A stretch of DNA of 64,000 bases from the NCBI GenBank assembly GCA_030373505.1, contig JAUCYS010000002.1, positions 62,001-126,000 on the forward strand. Direction: 5' to 3'. Below, piece by piece: positions 9,021 through 18,412 of the stretch (its first letter is position 1; each line of letters begins with the position of its first letter). Below the pieces are notes generated by a model that saw nothing but the letters and a program-made list of their open reading frames with translations, did not search any database and had not been told where the DNA came from. The DNA is from Parasphingorhabdus sp. Its GTDB lineage: Bacteria > Pseudomonadota > Alphaproteobacteria > Sphingomonadales > Sphingomonadaceae. Position numbers and translations under genes: made by a program.

Positions 9021-11135
9021 ATGACATTTGATTTTCGTATTGTGACGATCATGCTGGCGTTCATCGCTTTTGCCGTCGCACCGGCGGCCGGAGCGCAGAA
9101 CCCGCTGGGCAATACGGAGCTGAATGTCCCCGCCACGCTGCTAGCGGAATCGCAGCAGGTGAAGGCCGGGCAAAGCGTCACCCTTGCCTTTCTGATGGAA
9201 CCAAAGCCGACCTGGCACGGCTATTGGGAAAATCCCGGTGACGCCGGCATTGGCATGAGCTTCGACTGGACGCTGCCAGCCGGCGTGACCGCCGGAGAGC
9301 CGAAATTTCCCGTGCCGGACACACTGCTGATCTCCGGCATCATGAACTATGTCTACAAGGGCGATTATGCAATTCTGGTCAATCTGACCCTGTCCGACTC
9401 CGTTCGCCCCGGCCCCTTGCCGATCTCCGTCAAATCCGAATGGCTGTCCTGCACCGACGAAATCTGCGTGCCAGAACAGGATGAACTGTCGATCACGCTG
9501 CAGGTCGTCGCCGGGGACCCTGCGGCCGCTGCCGACAAACGGTTTGACGGCTTCCGCGCCGCCCTGCCAAGGCCGCTGGGCAGCGAAGCGACCTTTGCGG
9601 TCAGCGATGACAAGTTCCGCCTGTCGGTGCCGCTGCCGGCCAATGTCGCGATCGACAAGCCCTATTTCTTCATCAAGGAAGACGGCATGGTCGACTATGG
9701 CGCGGCGCAGACATTCAGCCGCGATGGTGACAGGCTGATCCTCGAGACCGGAGCGCGGGGGGATTCTCTCGACAGCATCAGCGGCATTTTGAAGATCGCC
9801 GACCATACGGGCTTCCTGTTCACCGCGACCAAGGGCGAAGTGGCGATGACCGGCCTGCCACTGGCCGGAGATGGCACGAAGACAGAGGGCAACGCCTCGC
9901 TGTTGTTGCTGGCACTGGGCGGCGCGCTGCTCGGCGGGCTGCTGCTCAACCTGATGCCCTGCGTCTTTCCGATACTCAGCCTGAAGGCGATCAGCCTCGC
10001 CAAGGCCGGCGGCGATCAAGCCGAGGTGCGGCGCGATGCGCTGGCTTATACCGCCGGTGTCGTGCTGGTGGCGACGGCGCTGGGCGCGGTCCTGCTCGGT
10101 CTCAGGGCCAGCGGTGCTGCTGTAGGATGGGCCTTTCAGCTGCAGGACCCGCGGATCATCTTTGTCCTTCTGGCGCTGGTCACCGCCATCGGACTCAATC
10201 TCGCCGGCCTGTTCGAACTGCCCAATCTGAATTTCGGCAACAAGCTGACGCGCAAGGACGGCGCCGCCGGATCTTTCTGGACCGGCGCGCTCGCGGCCTT
10301 TGTCGCCACCCCCTGCACCGGCCCGTTCATGGCCGCTGCGCTCGGCGCGACGATCGTGCTGCCGCCGATAGCCGCGCTGGTGATTTTCGCTGGTCTCGGC
10401 GTCGGTCTGGCCCTGCCCTTTCTGCTGATCGCCTTTGTTCCCGCGATCCGCAGCCGCCTGCCGAAGCCGGGGCCGTGGCTGGACAGCTTTCGCAAGGCGA
10501 TGGCGATTCCGATGTTTCTCACCGCGATCGGCCTGATCTGGCTGCTCGGCCGCCAGATCGGCACCGACTCGCTTGGCCTGTCGCTGGTCTTTTTGCTGAC
10601 CGTTGCGCTGATCCTGTGGTGGTTCGGCGGCGGGCAGATGAAAGGTCAGTCGCGCGGCGCGCTGACCGCCGCTGCCATGCTTGCCGCGATCGTCGGCGGC
10701 ATCCTCGCGCTTCCCGGCGAAGAGGCCATGAGCAGCCAGAAGCTGGCGAATACATCCTCCGCGACCCTGCCGAGCGAACCGTTCAGCGAAGCGCGATTGT
10801 CCGAATTGCGCGCCTCGGGCGAGCCGGTTTTCGCCTATTTCACCGCCGACTGGTGCATCACCTGCAAGGCCAACGAAGCCGCAGCGATCCAGCGCAGCGA
10901 GACCGCTGAAGTCTTCAAGGCCGCGAAGGTCAAGGTCCTGATGGGCGACTGGACGCGGCCCGATCCGGACATCAGCCGGTTTCTGGAAAAGCACGGGCGC
11001 GCCGGCGTGCCGCTCTATCTCTATTACGCGCCAGGCGCTGAACCGGTGGTTCTGCCGCAGATTCTGACGGTGGCGACATTGACCGATCTGGTGAACGGTT
11101 CGGTGCAAAGCGCGTTGGCTGACAGAAGCCTTTAG
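9021..11135 (+). CDS. DsbD/ScsB-like transmembrane thiol-disulfide reductase
   Basis: 704 residues: signal peptide ending APAAGAQ, a periplasmic DsbD-alpha-like beta domain with a Cys pair in SCTDEIC (about 144 and 149), a block of eight or so membrane segments (about 295-560) with the electron-carrier cysteines in MPCVFP and TPCTGP, and a C-terminal thioredoxin domain with WCITC (about 611-615). It passes electrons from cytoplasmic thioredoxin to the periplasm. The next gene, 15 bp downstream, is a secreted thioredoxin-like protein that is a likely partner. Long N-terminal domain favours the ScsB-like branch over classic DsbD. Confidence 0.9.
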   Translation: MTFDFRIVTIMLAFIAFAVAPAAGAQNPLGNTELNVPATLLAESQQVKAGQSVTLAFLMEPKPTWHGYWENPGDAGIGMSFDWTLPAGVTAGEPKFPVPDTLLISGIMNYVYKGDYAILVNLTLSDSVRPGPLPISVKSEWLSCTDEICVPEQDELSITLQVVAGDPAAAADKRFDGFRAALPRPLGSEATFAVSDDKFRLSVPLPANVAIDKPYFFIKEDGMVDYGAAQTFSRDGDRLILETGARGDSLDSISGILKIADHTGFLFTATKGEVAMTGLPLAGDGTKTEGNASLLLLALGGALLGGLLLNLMPCVFPILSLKAISLAKAGGDQAEVRRDALAYTAGVVLVATALGAVLLGLRASGAAVGWAFQLQDPRIIFVLLALVTAIGLNLAGLFELPNLNFGNKLTRKDGAAGSFWTGALAAFVATPCTGPFMAAALGATIVLPPIAALVIFAGLGVGLALPFLLIAFVPAIRSRLPKPGPWLDSFRKAMAIPMFLTAIGLIWLLGRQIGTDSLGLSLVFLLTVALILWWFGGGQMKGQSRGALTAAAMLAAIVGGILALPGEEAMSSQKLANTSSATLPSEPFSEARLSELRASGEPVFAYFTADWCITCKANEAAAIQRSETAEVFKAAKVKVLMGDWTRPDPDISRFLEKHGRAGVPLYLYYAPGAEPVVLPQILTVATLTDLVNGSVQSALADRSL

Positions 11136-11150
11136 AAAACGGAGACTATA

Positions 11151-11765
11151 GTGCGCAATCTTACCCCTTTCGCCCTTACCGCCGTCGCTGCGATCGCGCT
11201 GGCGAGCCCGCTGTCCGCAGCCCAGAAAATCGGCGACCTGGCCCAGGATTTCAAGCTGACCGACGTCAATGGCAAAACCGTGCAACTGTCGCAGTTCCGC
11301 GGCAAGACGGTGGTGCTCGAATGGCACAATCCCGGCTGCCCCTTTGTCTCGAAACATTATAGCAGCGGCAATATGCAGGCGACGCAGAAGGCTGCCCGCG
11401 ATCAGGGCGCGATCTGGCTGACCATCAACAGCGGCGCAAAAGGAAAACAGGGGCATATGACGGGCAGCGAAGCCAAGGCTTTGATCGCCCGCCAGAATAT
11501 CCAGTCGACCAATTATCTGCTCGACGCCAGGGGGCTGGTCGGCAAGGCCTATGGCGCGAGAGCGACGCCGCATATGTATATCATCGATGGCTCGGGAATT
11601 CTGGTCTACCAAGGTGCCATTGACGACCGGCCGACGGCCAATACGACCGACATCAAGGATGCGCGCAATCATGTGCTCGCCGCGCTGAAAGAGATCAGGT
11701 CCGGCGACAAGGTCAGCGTTGCCCAATCCCGGCCTTATGGCTGCTCGGTGAAATATGCTTCCTGA
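11151..11765 (+). CDS. Secreted thioredoxin-fold (AhpC/TSA, redoxin) protein
   Basis: 204 residues from a GTG start with a GGAGA site. Signal peptide ends SPLSAA-Q. The domain has the peroxiredoxin/TlpA-like opening GDLAQDFKLTDVNGK and a resolving region NPGCPFVSKHY with one conserved Cys in GCPF; a CxxC pair is absent. The C-terminal tail carries one more Cys (YGCSVKY). Family members with GCPF are thioredoxin-fold proteins of uncertain activity. It follows the DsbD-like gene by 15 bp, so it is probably reduced by it. Confidence 0.82.
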   Translation: MRNLTPFALTAVAAIALASPLSAAQKIGDLAQDFKLTDVNGKTVQLSQFRGKTVVLEWHNPGCPFVSKHYSSGNMQATQKAARDQGAIWLTINSGAKGKQGHMTGSEAKALIARQNIQSTNYLLDARGLVGKAYGARATPHMYIIDGSGILVYQGAIDDRPTANTTDIKDARNHVLAALKEIRSGDKVSVAQSRPYGCSVKYAS

Positions 11766-12377
11766 GCGAAGCGAAGCGGCAGGACTGACGCGCTAAACTC
11801 TACGCACGCGCCAGCCCTGCACCCCTTTAGGTCCGGAAGCAGGACGGTGCCGTGCGAACAGCCGCACACCACCGGTCAACATATCCCTCCAGACCAATAG
11901 CAAAATCATCGTGGCTCGACCGCGTCCCGGAGGTCGGGTGACAAATCCGATACAATGGCCGGATATGCCCCCCGCCTTCGCTCCGGCAGCGTGCGACCCT
12001 GTTCCAGGGCACCGCCGGTCAAACTCTTGCGCTGTCATCCGCTTTTCGCTGGTCGCGAAAACGAATTGCTGCCTTGCTGATGCTGACCCTCATTATTGCG
12101 CCGTATCGCTATTTTATCGGGTCAATTCTTGTCGATACGCTTGATATGACGGCCCTTTACCTAACTGGACATGAACCGCCATAAAAACTCGCACCTAATA
12201 TCCTAAGACACTGGATTGATGCTGTAATATTTTTACAGAAAAGCGGCGCAAAATGGCCGGTGCGGAGGTGGTTTCGGCACTTCTTTCGATGTGCGGGAAA
12301 AAGCGCTGACATTCCAGATGGTTACAGTTGATACCGATTCGCGCCGCCCATTTGCCTAACAATCCCGGGGGCGAAGC
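11766..12377. other. 612-base stretch without a recognisable gene
   Basis: No open frame here has a recognisable product, a good ribosome site or homology that I can name. The left half is GC-rich and the right half is AT-richer, with scattered short inverted repeats. I compared it by eye with SRP RNA, 6S RNA and RNase P RNA and found no match. It could hold a small RNA or be a decayed region. Confidence 0.5.
12222..12238. promoter_or_regulatory. Palindrome CTGTAA-N5-TTACAG
   Basis: A perfect 6-bp inverted repeat with a 5-bp spacer in the AT-rich part of the gene-free stretch. The shape fits a dimeric regulator site, but no adjacent same-direction gene start makes its target clear. Confidence 0.3.
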
Positions 12378-13169
12378 CTATTCCGGCTTGCGAAACCGCA
12401 TCACGAAACGGCTGGTTTTGCCGCGGACAGCCGGATCGAATACATTTTTCTCCAGATCATCATCGGGATTGGCGAACATGTCGCTTTCGCCGTCGAGGAC
12501 AAAGCCTGCGGCGAGAAAATCGCTCCGGACCGTCGCGGGATCGATGCGGTGGGTTTTCTCGACCACCGTCCGCGTATCACCGGGCAGTCCCACATGATCG
12601 ATCACGGCCACGACCCCGCCGGGCTTCATGCCTTTATAAAGGTTGGACAGCACAACCGCCGGATCCATTTTCTCGAACTTATATTGTTCGCTTTCCCAGT
12701 AAAAATCATGATAGATCAGATGCAGCATGGCAAAGTCGATACTGTTCGCCGCCGGCTTATAGTCCGGCAGTTGCGCCGGAACCATCGTCACATTGGGCTG
12801 CCGCGCCGATAGCGCTGCCCATTTTTCCCTGGACTGGTCGCTGGTCGTGAACTGAGGCGGGTTGACCGCTACCACCGATCCCTCCGGACCGACCACCCGG
12901 CCCATGATCTCGCTATAATAGCCGCCGCCAGCGAAGATATCGAGCGCGGTATCGCTGCTTTCCAGCCCCATGAAGGCAAGCAGCTCGGCCGGCTTGCGGC
13001 TCTCGTCCAGCTCGACATCGGCTTCATCGCGTCCCGGATCGGATACCGCCGCCTCGAAATCGGGTGGCGTCTCGGCGGCACTGGCCGCTGCGGATGACGC
13101 AACAGCGGCACCGGCCGGCGCTACGATCAGTGCACAACTGGCCAGAGCCAATATAATGGATGCTCGCAT
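12378..13169 (-). CDS. Exported class I SAM-methyltransferase-like protein
   Basis: 263 residues, GGGGAG seven bases before the ATG. A strong signal peptide (MRASIILALASCALIVAPAG) precedes a class I methyltransferase fold: LDIFAGGGYYSEIMG near residue 75 replaces the usual DxGxGxG, then a motif-IV-like segment IDFAMLHLIYHDFY and VVAVIDHVG. It matches the group of predicted methyltransferases with signal peptides found in several Proteobacteria (COG4798-like). A SAM enzyme outside the cytoplasm would lack cofactor, so the true location or chemistry is open. It stands alone, on the minus strand. Confidence 0.75.
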   Translation of the reverse strand: MRASIILALASCALIVAPAGAAVASSAAASAAETPPDFEAAVSDPGRDEADVELDESRKPAELLAFMGLESSDTALDIFAGGGYYSEIMGRVVGPEGSVVAVNPPQFTTSDQSREKWAALSARQPNVTMVPAQLPDYKPAANSIDFAMLHLIYHDFYWESEQYKFEKMDPAVVLSNLYKGMKPGGVVAVIDHVGLPGDTRTVVEKTHRIDPATVRSDFLAAGFVLDGESDMFANPDDDLEKNVFDPAVRGKTSRFVMRFRKPE

Positions 13170-13289
13170 GATTTATCTCCCCAAATATGGCCAGCAACAT
13201 GAACCGGCGAGCCATTTTGCGCAAGCGATTACCAAGTCGTTGGTCTACGTCGTCCAGCCGTTCGTCGAAACGGTGGTCAGACGCAATAT

Positions 13290-13619
13290 TCAGGCAGCGC
13301 GCGTTCTGATCTTGTCAAGTTCGGCACCGCTGGCGCGGCGGACCTCTTCGAGATCATAATCAATCTGCAGCCCGAGGAAAAATCCCTCTGATATGCCGAA
13401 ATAGCGTGCCAGCCGTAGATCGGCATTGGCATCAATCGATCGCTGGCAAGAAATTATCGCGCTGAGCTGATCGATGTCCAGACCTGCGCCTGCAGCCACT
13501 TCTTCAACCGCTATTTCGCTGCCAATCAGATAATCTTCGCGCAGAATATCGCCCGGATGGACATTGTCCAAACGGTCATCATCCTCTGTGATAGTCCTCG
13601 ATCCGGACGTCATGCGCAT
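13290..13619 (-). CDS. higA: HigA-type antitoxin (XRE helix-turn-helix)
   Basis: 109 residues with the HigA hallmark HPGDILREDYL followed by a helix-turn-helix (VAAGAGLDIDQLSAIISCQRSI) and the RYFGISEGFFLGLQ segment. It neutralises the toxin encoded just upstream and should repress the operon. The ATG at 13619 overlaps the toxin gene by 41 bp; a TTG at 13571 just after the toxin stop is an alternative start that would begin closer to the family's usual N-terminus. Order toxin then antitoxin is normal for hig loci. Confidence 0.88.
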   Translation of the reverse strand: MRMTSGSRTITEDDDRLDNVHPGDILREDYLIGSEIAVEEVAAGAGLDIDQLSAIISCQRSIDANADLRLARYFGISEGFFLGLQIDYDLEEVRRASGAELDKIRTRAA

Positions 13620-13866
13620 CTCCGTTTGACCAGTTGAACGTCACGCGCCACTGGTCGTTGATGCGGATACTATAGCGCAAAGGTGTATATCCCTTCAACT
13701 GTTCAAAGCGATTGCCGCCCGGAACGCGTAAATCAAACAAATGGGCGATTCTGTTTATCTGCCGCATTTTCCGTCGCGCCGTATTCTGAATATCGGATGG
13801 GAGCTTTCGGCTACGCTCCCCGTTCCAGATCTTTTCAGTTTCGGGATCGGCAAAAGTGACAATCAT
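13579..13866 (-). CDS. higB: HigB/RelE-type toxin
   Basis: 95 residues of the RelE/HigB ribosome-dependent mRNA interferase fold: IWNGERSRKLP near the N-terminus, LRVPGGNRFEQLKG in the middle, and the C-terminal strand YSIRINDQWRVTFNWSNG with the basic residues of the active site, ending DVRIEDYH. Full length for the family. Encoded immediately upstream of its antitoxin. No frameshift seen, so the module looks intact. Confidence 0.88.
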   Translation of the reverse strand: MIVTFADPETEKIWNGERSRKLPSDIQNTARRKMRQINRIAHLFDLRVPGGNRFEQLKGYTPLRYSIRINDQWRVTFNWSNGDAHDVRIEDYHRG

Positions 13867-14046
13867 TGTTTTTGTACCTATGCAAAATTCTCAAATGTTT
13901 CTGCTCGGCGCAACCAATTGTCGCACGTCCGCATAATGCATGGCTTTCCCACAATATCGAATCGCCAGCAATTCAACCTTTTGCCGCTGATTTTGAATTC
14001 TCACTACGGACGGCTAGAATAAGTGGTACGCTAAAGCCGTTACCTC

Positions 14047-16221
14047 TCACTTCCGCTGCACCTTGCCATAACCCATCTTGCGCGTTCCCGGCCGTCCTTC
14101 GGTTGACCGGCCCTTCGGCTGTGCGACCTGCAGATCGGCGGGCAGGCCCAGCTCTTCCGCTTCCAGCTTGCGGATTTCGTCGCGCAGCCGGCCTGCGGTT
14201 TCGAATTCGAGATCGGCTGCGGCATCGCGCATCTGCTTTTCCAGGCTTTCGATATGCGCGCGCAGATTATGGCCGGCCAGAGGCGTGCTGCCCTCGTCGA
14301 CCGCGCCGGTGACCATATCCTTGGCCGTGGCATGAGCGACGATATCGCCGATATTCTTCTTGATCGATTGCGGCGTGATGCCGTGCTCCAGATTATATTC
14401 GACCTGTTTCTCGCGGCGGCGGTCGGTCTCGCTGATCGCGCGCTCCATCGATCCGGTCATCCGGTCGGCATAGAGAATGACTCGGCCATCGACATTGCGG
14501 GCAGCACGGCCAATGGTCTGGATCAGCGAGGTTTCGCTGCGCAGGAAGCCCTCCTTGTCGGCGTCGAGGATCGCGACCAGCCCGCATTCCGGAATATCGA
14601 GCCCCTCGCGCAGCAGGTTGATCCCCACCAGCACGTCATAGACGCCGAGCCTGAGATCACGGATCAGCTCGATCCGCTCCAGCGTCTCGACATCGCTGTG
14701 CATATAGCGCACCTTGATCCCCGCCTCGTGCATGAACTCGGTCAGGTCTTCGGCCATGCGCTTGGTCAAGGTAGTGATCAGGGTGCGATAGCCCTGCGCC
14801 GCGACCTTGCGGCACTCGTTGATCACATCGTCGACCTGGTCCTCGACCGGCTTGATCTCGACCGGCGGATCGATCAGCCCCGTGGGGCGAATGACCTGTT
14901 CGCTGAACACGCCGCCTGTCTGCTCCAGCTCCCACGGACCGGGGGTTGCCGACACGCTGACCGTCTGGGGCCGCATCGCGTCCCATTCGTTGAAGCGCAG
15001 CGGCCGGTTGTCGATACAGCTGGGCAGCCGAAAGCCATATTCGGCGAGCGTGATCTTGCGGCGGTGATCGCCTTTCGACATCGCGCCGATCTGCGGGATT
15101 GTCTGGTGGCTTTCATCGACGAACAATAGCGCATTGTCCGGCAGATATTCGAACAATGTCGGTGGCGGTTCACCCGGCAGCCGTCCGGTCAGGAAGCGCG
15201 AATAATTCTCGATGCCGGCGCAGCTGCCGGTCGCCGCGATCATCTCGAGATCGAAATTGGTCCGCTGTTCCAGCCGCTGATGCTCGATCAGCTTGCCCTC
15301 GGCCTCCAGCTCCTTGAGCCGCTCCGCCAGCTCGAAACGGATCGCCTCGGTCGCCTGTTTCATCGTCGGCCCCGGCGTCACATAGTGCGAATTGGCAAAG
15401 ACCCGGACCCGGTCGAGGGTCACGCCCTTCTTGCCGGTCAGCGGGTCGAACTCGACAATCTCCTCGATCTCGTCGCCGAAGAAGCTGATCCGCCAGGCCA
15501 TGTCCTCATAATGCGACGGGAAAATCTCGAGATTGTCGCCGCGCACCCGGAACGTGCCGCGGGCAAAGGCCATGTCATTTCGTTTATATTGCAGCGCCAC
15601 CAGCTTGCGGATGATATCGCGCTGATCGACCGACTGCTCCTTCTTCAGGTCGAAGATCATCGCCGAATAGGTCTCGACCGAACCGATACCATAGAGACAG
15701 GAGACCGAAGCGACGATGATCACGTCATCGCGCTCGAGCAGCGAGCGGGTGGCGCTGTGCCGCATCCGGTCGATTGCCTCGTTTACCGAGCTTTCCTTCT
15801 CGATATAGGTGTCGGACCGCGCGACATAGGCTTCTGGCTGGTAATAGTCATAATAAGAGACGAAATATTCGACGGCATTGTCCGGGAAGAAATTCTTGAA
15901 CTCGCCGTACAGCTGCGCCGCCAATATCTTGTTGGGCGCCAGAATCAGGGCCGGCCGCTGCAGCTCGTCTATGATCTTGGCCATGGTGAAGGTCTTGCCC
16001 GACCCGGTCACCCCGAGCAGCACCTGATCGCGCTCGTCCTCGCGCATCCCCTGCACCAGTTCCCTGATCGCATCCGGCTGGTCGCCGGCGGGCTCAAAAT
16101 CGCTGACCAGCTTGAACCGTTTGCCACCTTCCGACTTTTCCGGGCGGCGGGGCTTGTGAGGCACAAAATCCTTGCCGGTTTCCGGCTCCGCCAGGCCTCT
16201 TCTGATTACCAGTTCTGTCAT
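14047..16221 (-). CDS. uvrB: Excinuclease ABC subunit B
   Basis: 724 residues: the DNA-loading helicase-like subunit of nucleotide excision repair. Seen: Walker A GVTGSGKT, the beta-hairpin region [10 protein letters not shown] that opens the damaged strand, DESHQT (Walker B), motif [11 protein letters not shown], and a C-terminal UVR motif for UvrC contact. The ATG at 16221 (MTELVIRRG) was preferred; the frame is open 36 codons further upstream but that part is not conserved in character. A lysine-rich tail follows the UVR domain. No convincing LexA box was found upstream. Confidence 0.96.
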   Translation of the reverse strand: MTELVIRRGLAEPETGKDFVPHKPRRPEKSEGGKRFKLVSDFEPAGDQPDAIRELVQGMREDERDQVLLGVTGSGKTFTMAKIIDELQRPALILAPNKILAAQLYGEFKNFFPDNAVEYFVSYYDYYQPEAYVARSDTYIEKESSVNEAIDRMRHSATRSLLERDDVIIVASVSCLYGIGSVETYSAMIFDLKKEQSVDQRDIIRKLVALQYKRNDMAFARGTFRVRGDNLEIFPSHYEDMAWRISFFGDEIEEIVEFDPLTGKKGVTLDRVRVFANSHYVTPGPTMKQATEAIRFELAERLKELEAEGKLIEHQRLEQRTNFDLEMIAATGSCAGIENYSRFLTGRLPGEPPPTLFEYLPDNALLFVDESHQTIPQIGAMSKGDHRRKITLAEYGFRLPSCIDNRPLRFNEWDAMRPQTVSVSATPGPWELEQTGGVFSEQVIRPTGLIDPPVEIKPVEDQVDDVINECRKVAAQGYRTLITTLTKRMAEDLTEFMHEAGIKVRYMHSDVETLERIELIRDLRLGVYDVLVGINLLREGLDIPECGLVAILDADKEGFLRSETSLIQTIGRAARNVDGRVILYADRMTGSMERAISETDRRREKQVEYNLEHGITPQSIKKNIGDIVAHATAKDMVTGAVDEGSTPLAGHNLRAHIESLEKQMRDAAADLEFETAGRLRDEIRKLEAEELGLPADLQVAQPKGRSTEGRPGTRKMGYGKVQRK

Positions 16222-16361
16222 CAGACATATATGGAACAAATAGGGTCCAATGTCATCCCCGCATTGCAGTTTTCCGGCAATCGGGGCCATCAAAAATTTA
16301 CATCGTGCCGCCATCGGTTTATGGAACACTCGGGAAGCATCGATATTGAGGGAAATTTCTC

Positions 16362-16904
16362 GTGAAAAATTTACTGGTTTCGGTGGCTGTACTCAGCCTG
16401 ATAGGCGGCTGTTCGGACAAAGGGGCTGACCAGGACGGCGATGGAAAAATCACCGCAGAAGAAGTTGCCCAGGAAATGAACCAAGTCGAACTCGAGCCCG
16501 GCGAATGGGAAAATACGGTCGAGATCGTCGATGTGAAGGTCGAGGGACTGCCCGACGGTGTGCCAGCCACGGCTATGGACGGTATGAAAGGCAAGGTTAC
16601 AACCTCAAAATCCTGCATAACCCCGGAACAGGCCGAGAATCCGGGCGCAGAGTTTTTCGCCGCACAGAAAGAGACCAATTGCGAGGTCAAGAAATTCGAC
16701 ATGAGCGGCGGGGCCGTGTCCTCGGAAATGTCCTGTACCAATATGGGCGGCGCTCCGGGCAACATGACGATGGCCATGGATGGCCAATATGGCCCAAGCA
16801 GCTATGACATGACGATGAACATGAAAGGCGGCGCGTCCGGCATGAAAATGAATATTTCCGCCAAGAGCAGCGGCAAGCGGATCGGCGACTGCCCCGCTGG
16901 TTGA
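16362..16904 (+). CDS. DUF3617-type lipoprotein with an EF-hand-like loop
   Basis: 180 residues. Lipobox IGGC places the acyl-Cys at residue 17. Directly after it comes [12 protein letters not shown], a canonical calcium-binding EF loop (Asp at 1, 3 and 5, Gly at 6, Ile at 8, Glu at 12). The remainder fits DUF3617: [13 protein letters not shown], a Cys in KSCITPEQA, and Cys residues in NCEVKKF, MSCTNM and GDCPAG that could pair. Probably an outer-membrane or periplasmic lipoprotein of unknown role. Divergent from uvrB and followed by a long perfect hairpin. Confidence 0.78.
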   Translation: MKNLLVSVAVLSLIGGCSDKGADQDGDGKITAEEVAQEMNQVELEPGEWENTVEIVDVKVEGLPDGVPATAMDGMKGKVTTSKSCITPEQAENPGAEFFAAQKETNCEVKKFDMSGGAVSSEMSCTNMGGAPGNMTMAMDGQYGPSSYDMTMNMKGGASGMKMNISAKSSGKRIGDCPAG

Positions 16905-16922
16905 TCGGTACCGAAAGCGAAA

Positions 16923-16973
16923 GGCCGAACCCAAAAGGCAGGAGCGAGATGCTCCTGCCTTTTGGGTTCGGCC
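16923..16973. terminator. Perfect 23-bp hairpin after the DUF3617 gene
   Basis: A 23-base arm at 16923-16945 is matched without error by 16951-16973 around the loop GAGAT. No T-run follows on either strand, but the stem contains AAAA/TTTT. It lies 18 bases after the lipoprotein stop, so a transcript-ending or 3'-end-protecting role is likely. Confidence 0.6.
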
Positions 16974-17068
16974 GCCCGGCGAAAAGAAGAAGGATTTCAC
17001 GTGGCACGGAACGGGCTTTGCCTTTTCCTTCTGCTTTGGCATAAGGAGACAAAATAGAGGGGCAAATC

Positions 17069-18412
17069 ATGAAACATCTTTTGGCACTGGCCGCGACGTC
17101 GGCCCTGATCTGGACCGCACCGGTTCTCGCACAGAACAGCTCGCCATCACCCGATCTCGCCAGGGCGATCGCAGCGGATTATGACAAGCAGCTGAAAGCC
17201 CTGTTTCTCGATTTCCATAAAAACCCCGAGCTTTCCTACAAGGAAACCCGCACCGCCGGAATCATCGCGCAGAAATGGCGCGACGCAGGATTCACGGTTA
17301 CCGAGAAAGTCGGCGGCACCGGCGTTGTTGGCGTGATGAAGAATGGCGAAGGACCGACCCTGATGCTGCGCGCCGACATGGATGGCCTGCCGCTGGTGGA
17401 AGACAGCGGGCTCGATTATATGTCGACCGCAAAGCAGGTCAGCATCGACGGCGAGGAAAAGCCGGTAATGCACGCCTGCGGCCATGATGTGCATATCACC
17501 TCGCTGATCGGCACCGCAAACCAGATGGCGGCGCGCAAGGACCAGTGGGCGGGTACTTTGGTGCTGATCGCGCAACCGGCCGAAGAACGAATCGGCGGTG
17601 CCAAGCTGATGATGGACGACGGCCTCTACACCCGCTTTCCCAAGCCCGATTATGCCATGGCCTTTCACGTTTCCGCTGACACGCCAACCGGACAACTGGC
17701 GCTGGACGAGGGCATCAAGAGCAGTTCGTCCGACAGCGTCGATATCATCGTCCACGGGGTGGGCGCGCATGGCGCATCACCGCACCGGGGCAAGGATCCG
17801 ATCGTGATGGGTGCGGAGATCATCATGGCCCTGCAGACCATCGTCAGCCGCGAAATCGCTCCGCTCAAGCCCGGAGTGATCACCGTTGGTTCCTTCCACA
17901 GCGGCTTCAAGCATAATATCATCTCGGACAAGGCGACCATGCAATTGACCGTCCGCTCGGATGACGAGGAAACGCGGGCCAAATTGCTCGAGGGGATCAA
18001 GCGCATCGCCACCAACGTTGGCCGGATGAACGGCCTGCCCGAGGACAAGCTGCCAGAGGTGCTGGTGTCGCACGAATCGACTCCGGCCAATTATAACGAT
18101 GCGGCGCTGACCAAGCGGGTGAAAGCCGTATTCGCCAAACGGTTCGGCGAGGATGTGTTCGACAACAAGCCGCGCGAAGGCATGGGAGCAGAGGATTTTG
18201 CCTATTTCGTCGAGCCCAATACCGATGTGCCAGGCGTCTATTTCTCGGTCGGCGGCACGCCGCAGGCCGATTTTGATCGCGCAAAGGCCGGTGGCCCGCC
18301 GGTGCCTTCGCATCACTCTCCCTTCTTCAAGATTGCGCCGCGCGAATCCGTGACGCTCGGCACCGAGGCGATGACCGCTGCGGCGCTGGAATTGTTGGCA
18401 GCCGATGAATAG
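17069..18412 (+). CDS. Secreted M20-family amidohydrolase (hippurate-hydrolase/amidase type)
   Basis: 447 residues: signal peptide ending APVLA-Q, then a di-metal M20D peptidase. Metal and catalytic features are present: DMDGLPL, HACGHDVH, PAEERIGG, FHVSADTPTG, and the dimerisation-domain motif GAHGASPHRGKDP. The late metal His lies in PSHHSPFF. Relatives split N-acyl or N-aroyl amino acids such as hippurate or acetylated amino acids. The stop overlaps the next gene by 8 bp, coupling it to an N-acyl-D-amino-acid-deacylase-like lipoprotein, so both likely act on N-acylated amino acids in the periplasm. Confidence 0.88.
   Translation: MKHLLALAATSALIWTAPVLAQNSSPSPDLARAIAADYDKQLKALFLDFHKNPELSYKETRTAGIIAQKWRDAGFTVTEKVGGTGVVGVMKNGEGPTLMLRADMDGLPLVEDSGLDYMSTAKQVSIDGEEKPVMHACGHDVHITSLIGTANQMAARKDQWAGTLVLIAQPAEERIGGAKLMMDDGLYTRFPKPDYAMAFHVSADTPTGQLALDEGIKSSSSDSVDIIVHGVGAHGASPHRGKDPIVMGAEIIMALQTIVSREIAPLKPGVITVGSFHSGFKHNIISDKATMQLTVRSDDEETRAKLLEGIKRIATNVGRMNGLPEDKLPEVLVSHESTPANYNDAALTKRVKAVFAKRFGEDVFDNKPREGMGAEDFAYFVEPNTDVPGVYFSVGGTPQADFDRAKAGGPPVPSHHSPFFKIAPRESVTLGTEAMTAAALELLAADE

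Noticed and set aside
9141..11726. 861-codon minus-strand frame across the DsbD-like and redoxin genes
   Set aside because: Spans two real plus-strand genes with signal peptides and redox motifs; sequence has no family character.
11828..11845. TAGGTCCGGAAGCAGGAC resembles the apical loop of bacterial SRP RNA
   Set aside because: Only the GGTCCGGAAG part agrees; the opposite side of the internal loop (GAAGCAGCC type) and the flanking stem are absent.
11793..12038. Small minus-strand open frame in the 612-base gap
   Set aside because: No ribosome site, no recognised family and Arg/Gly-rich composition expected from random GC-rich DNA.
16234..16248. GAAC-N7-GTCC before uvrB as a LexA box
   Set aside because: The alphaproteobacterial box needs GAAC-N7-GAAC or its mirror; the second half has only two of four bases in place.
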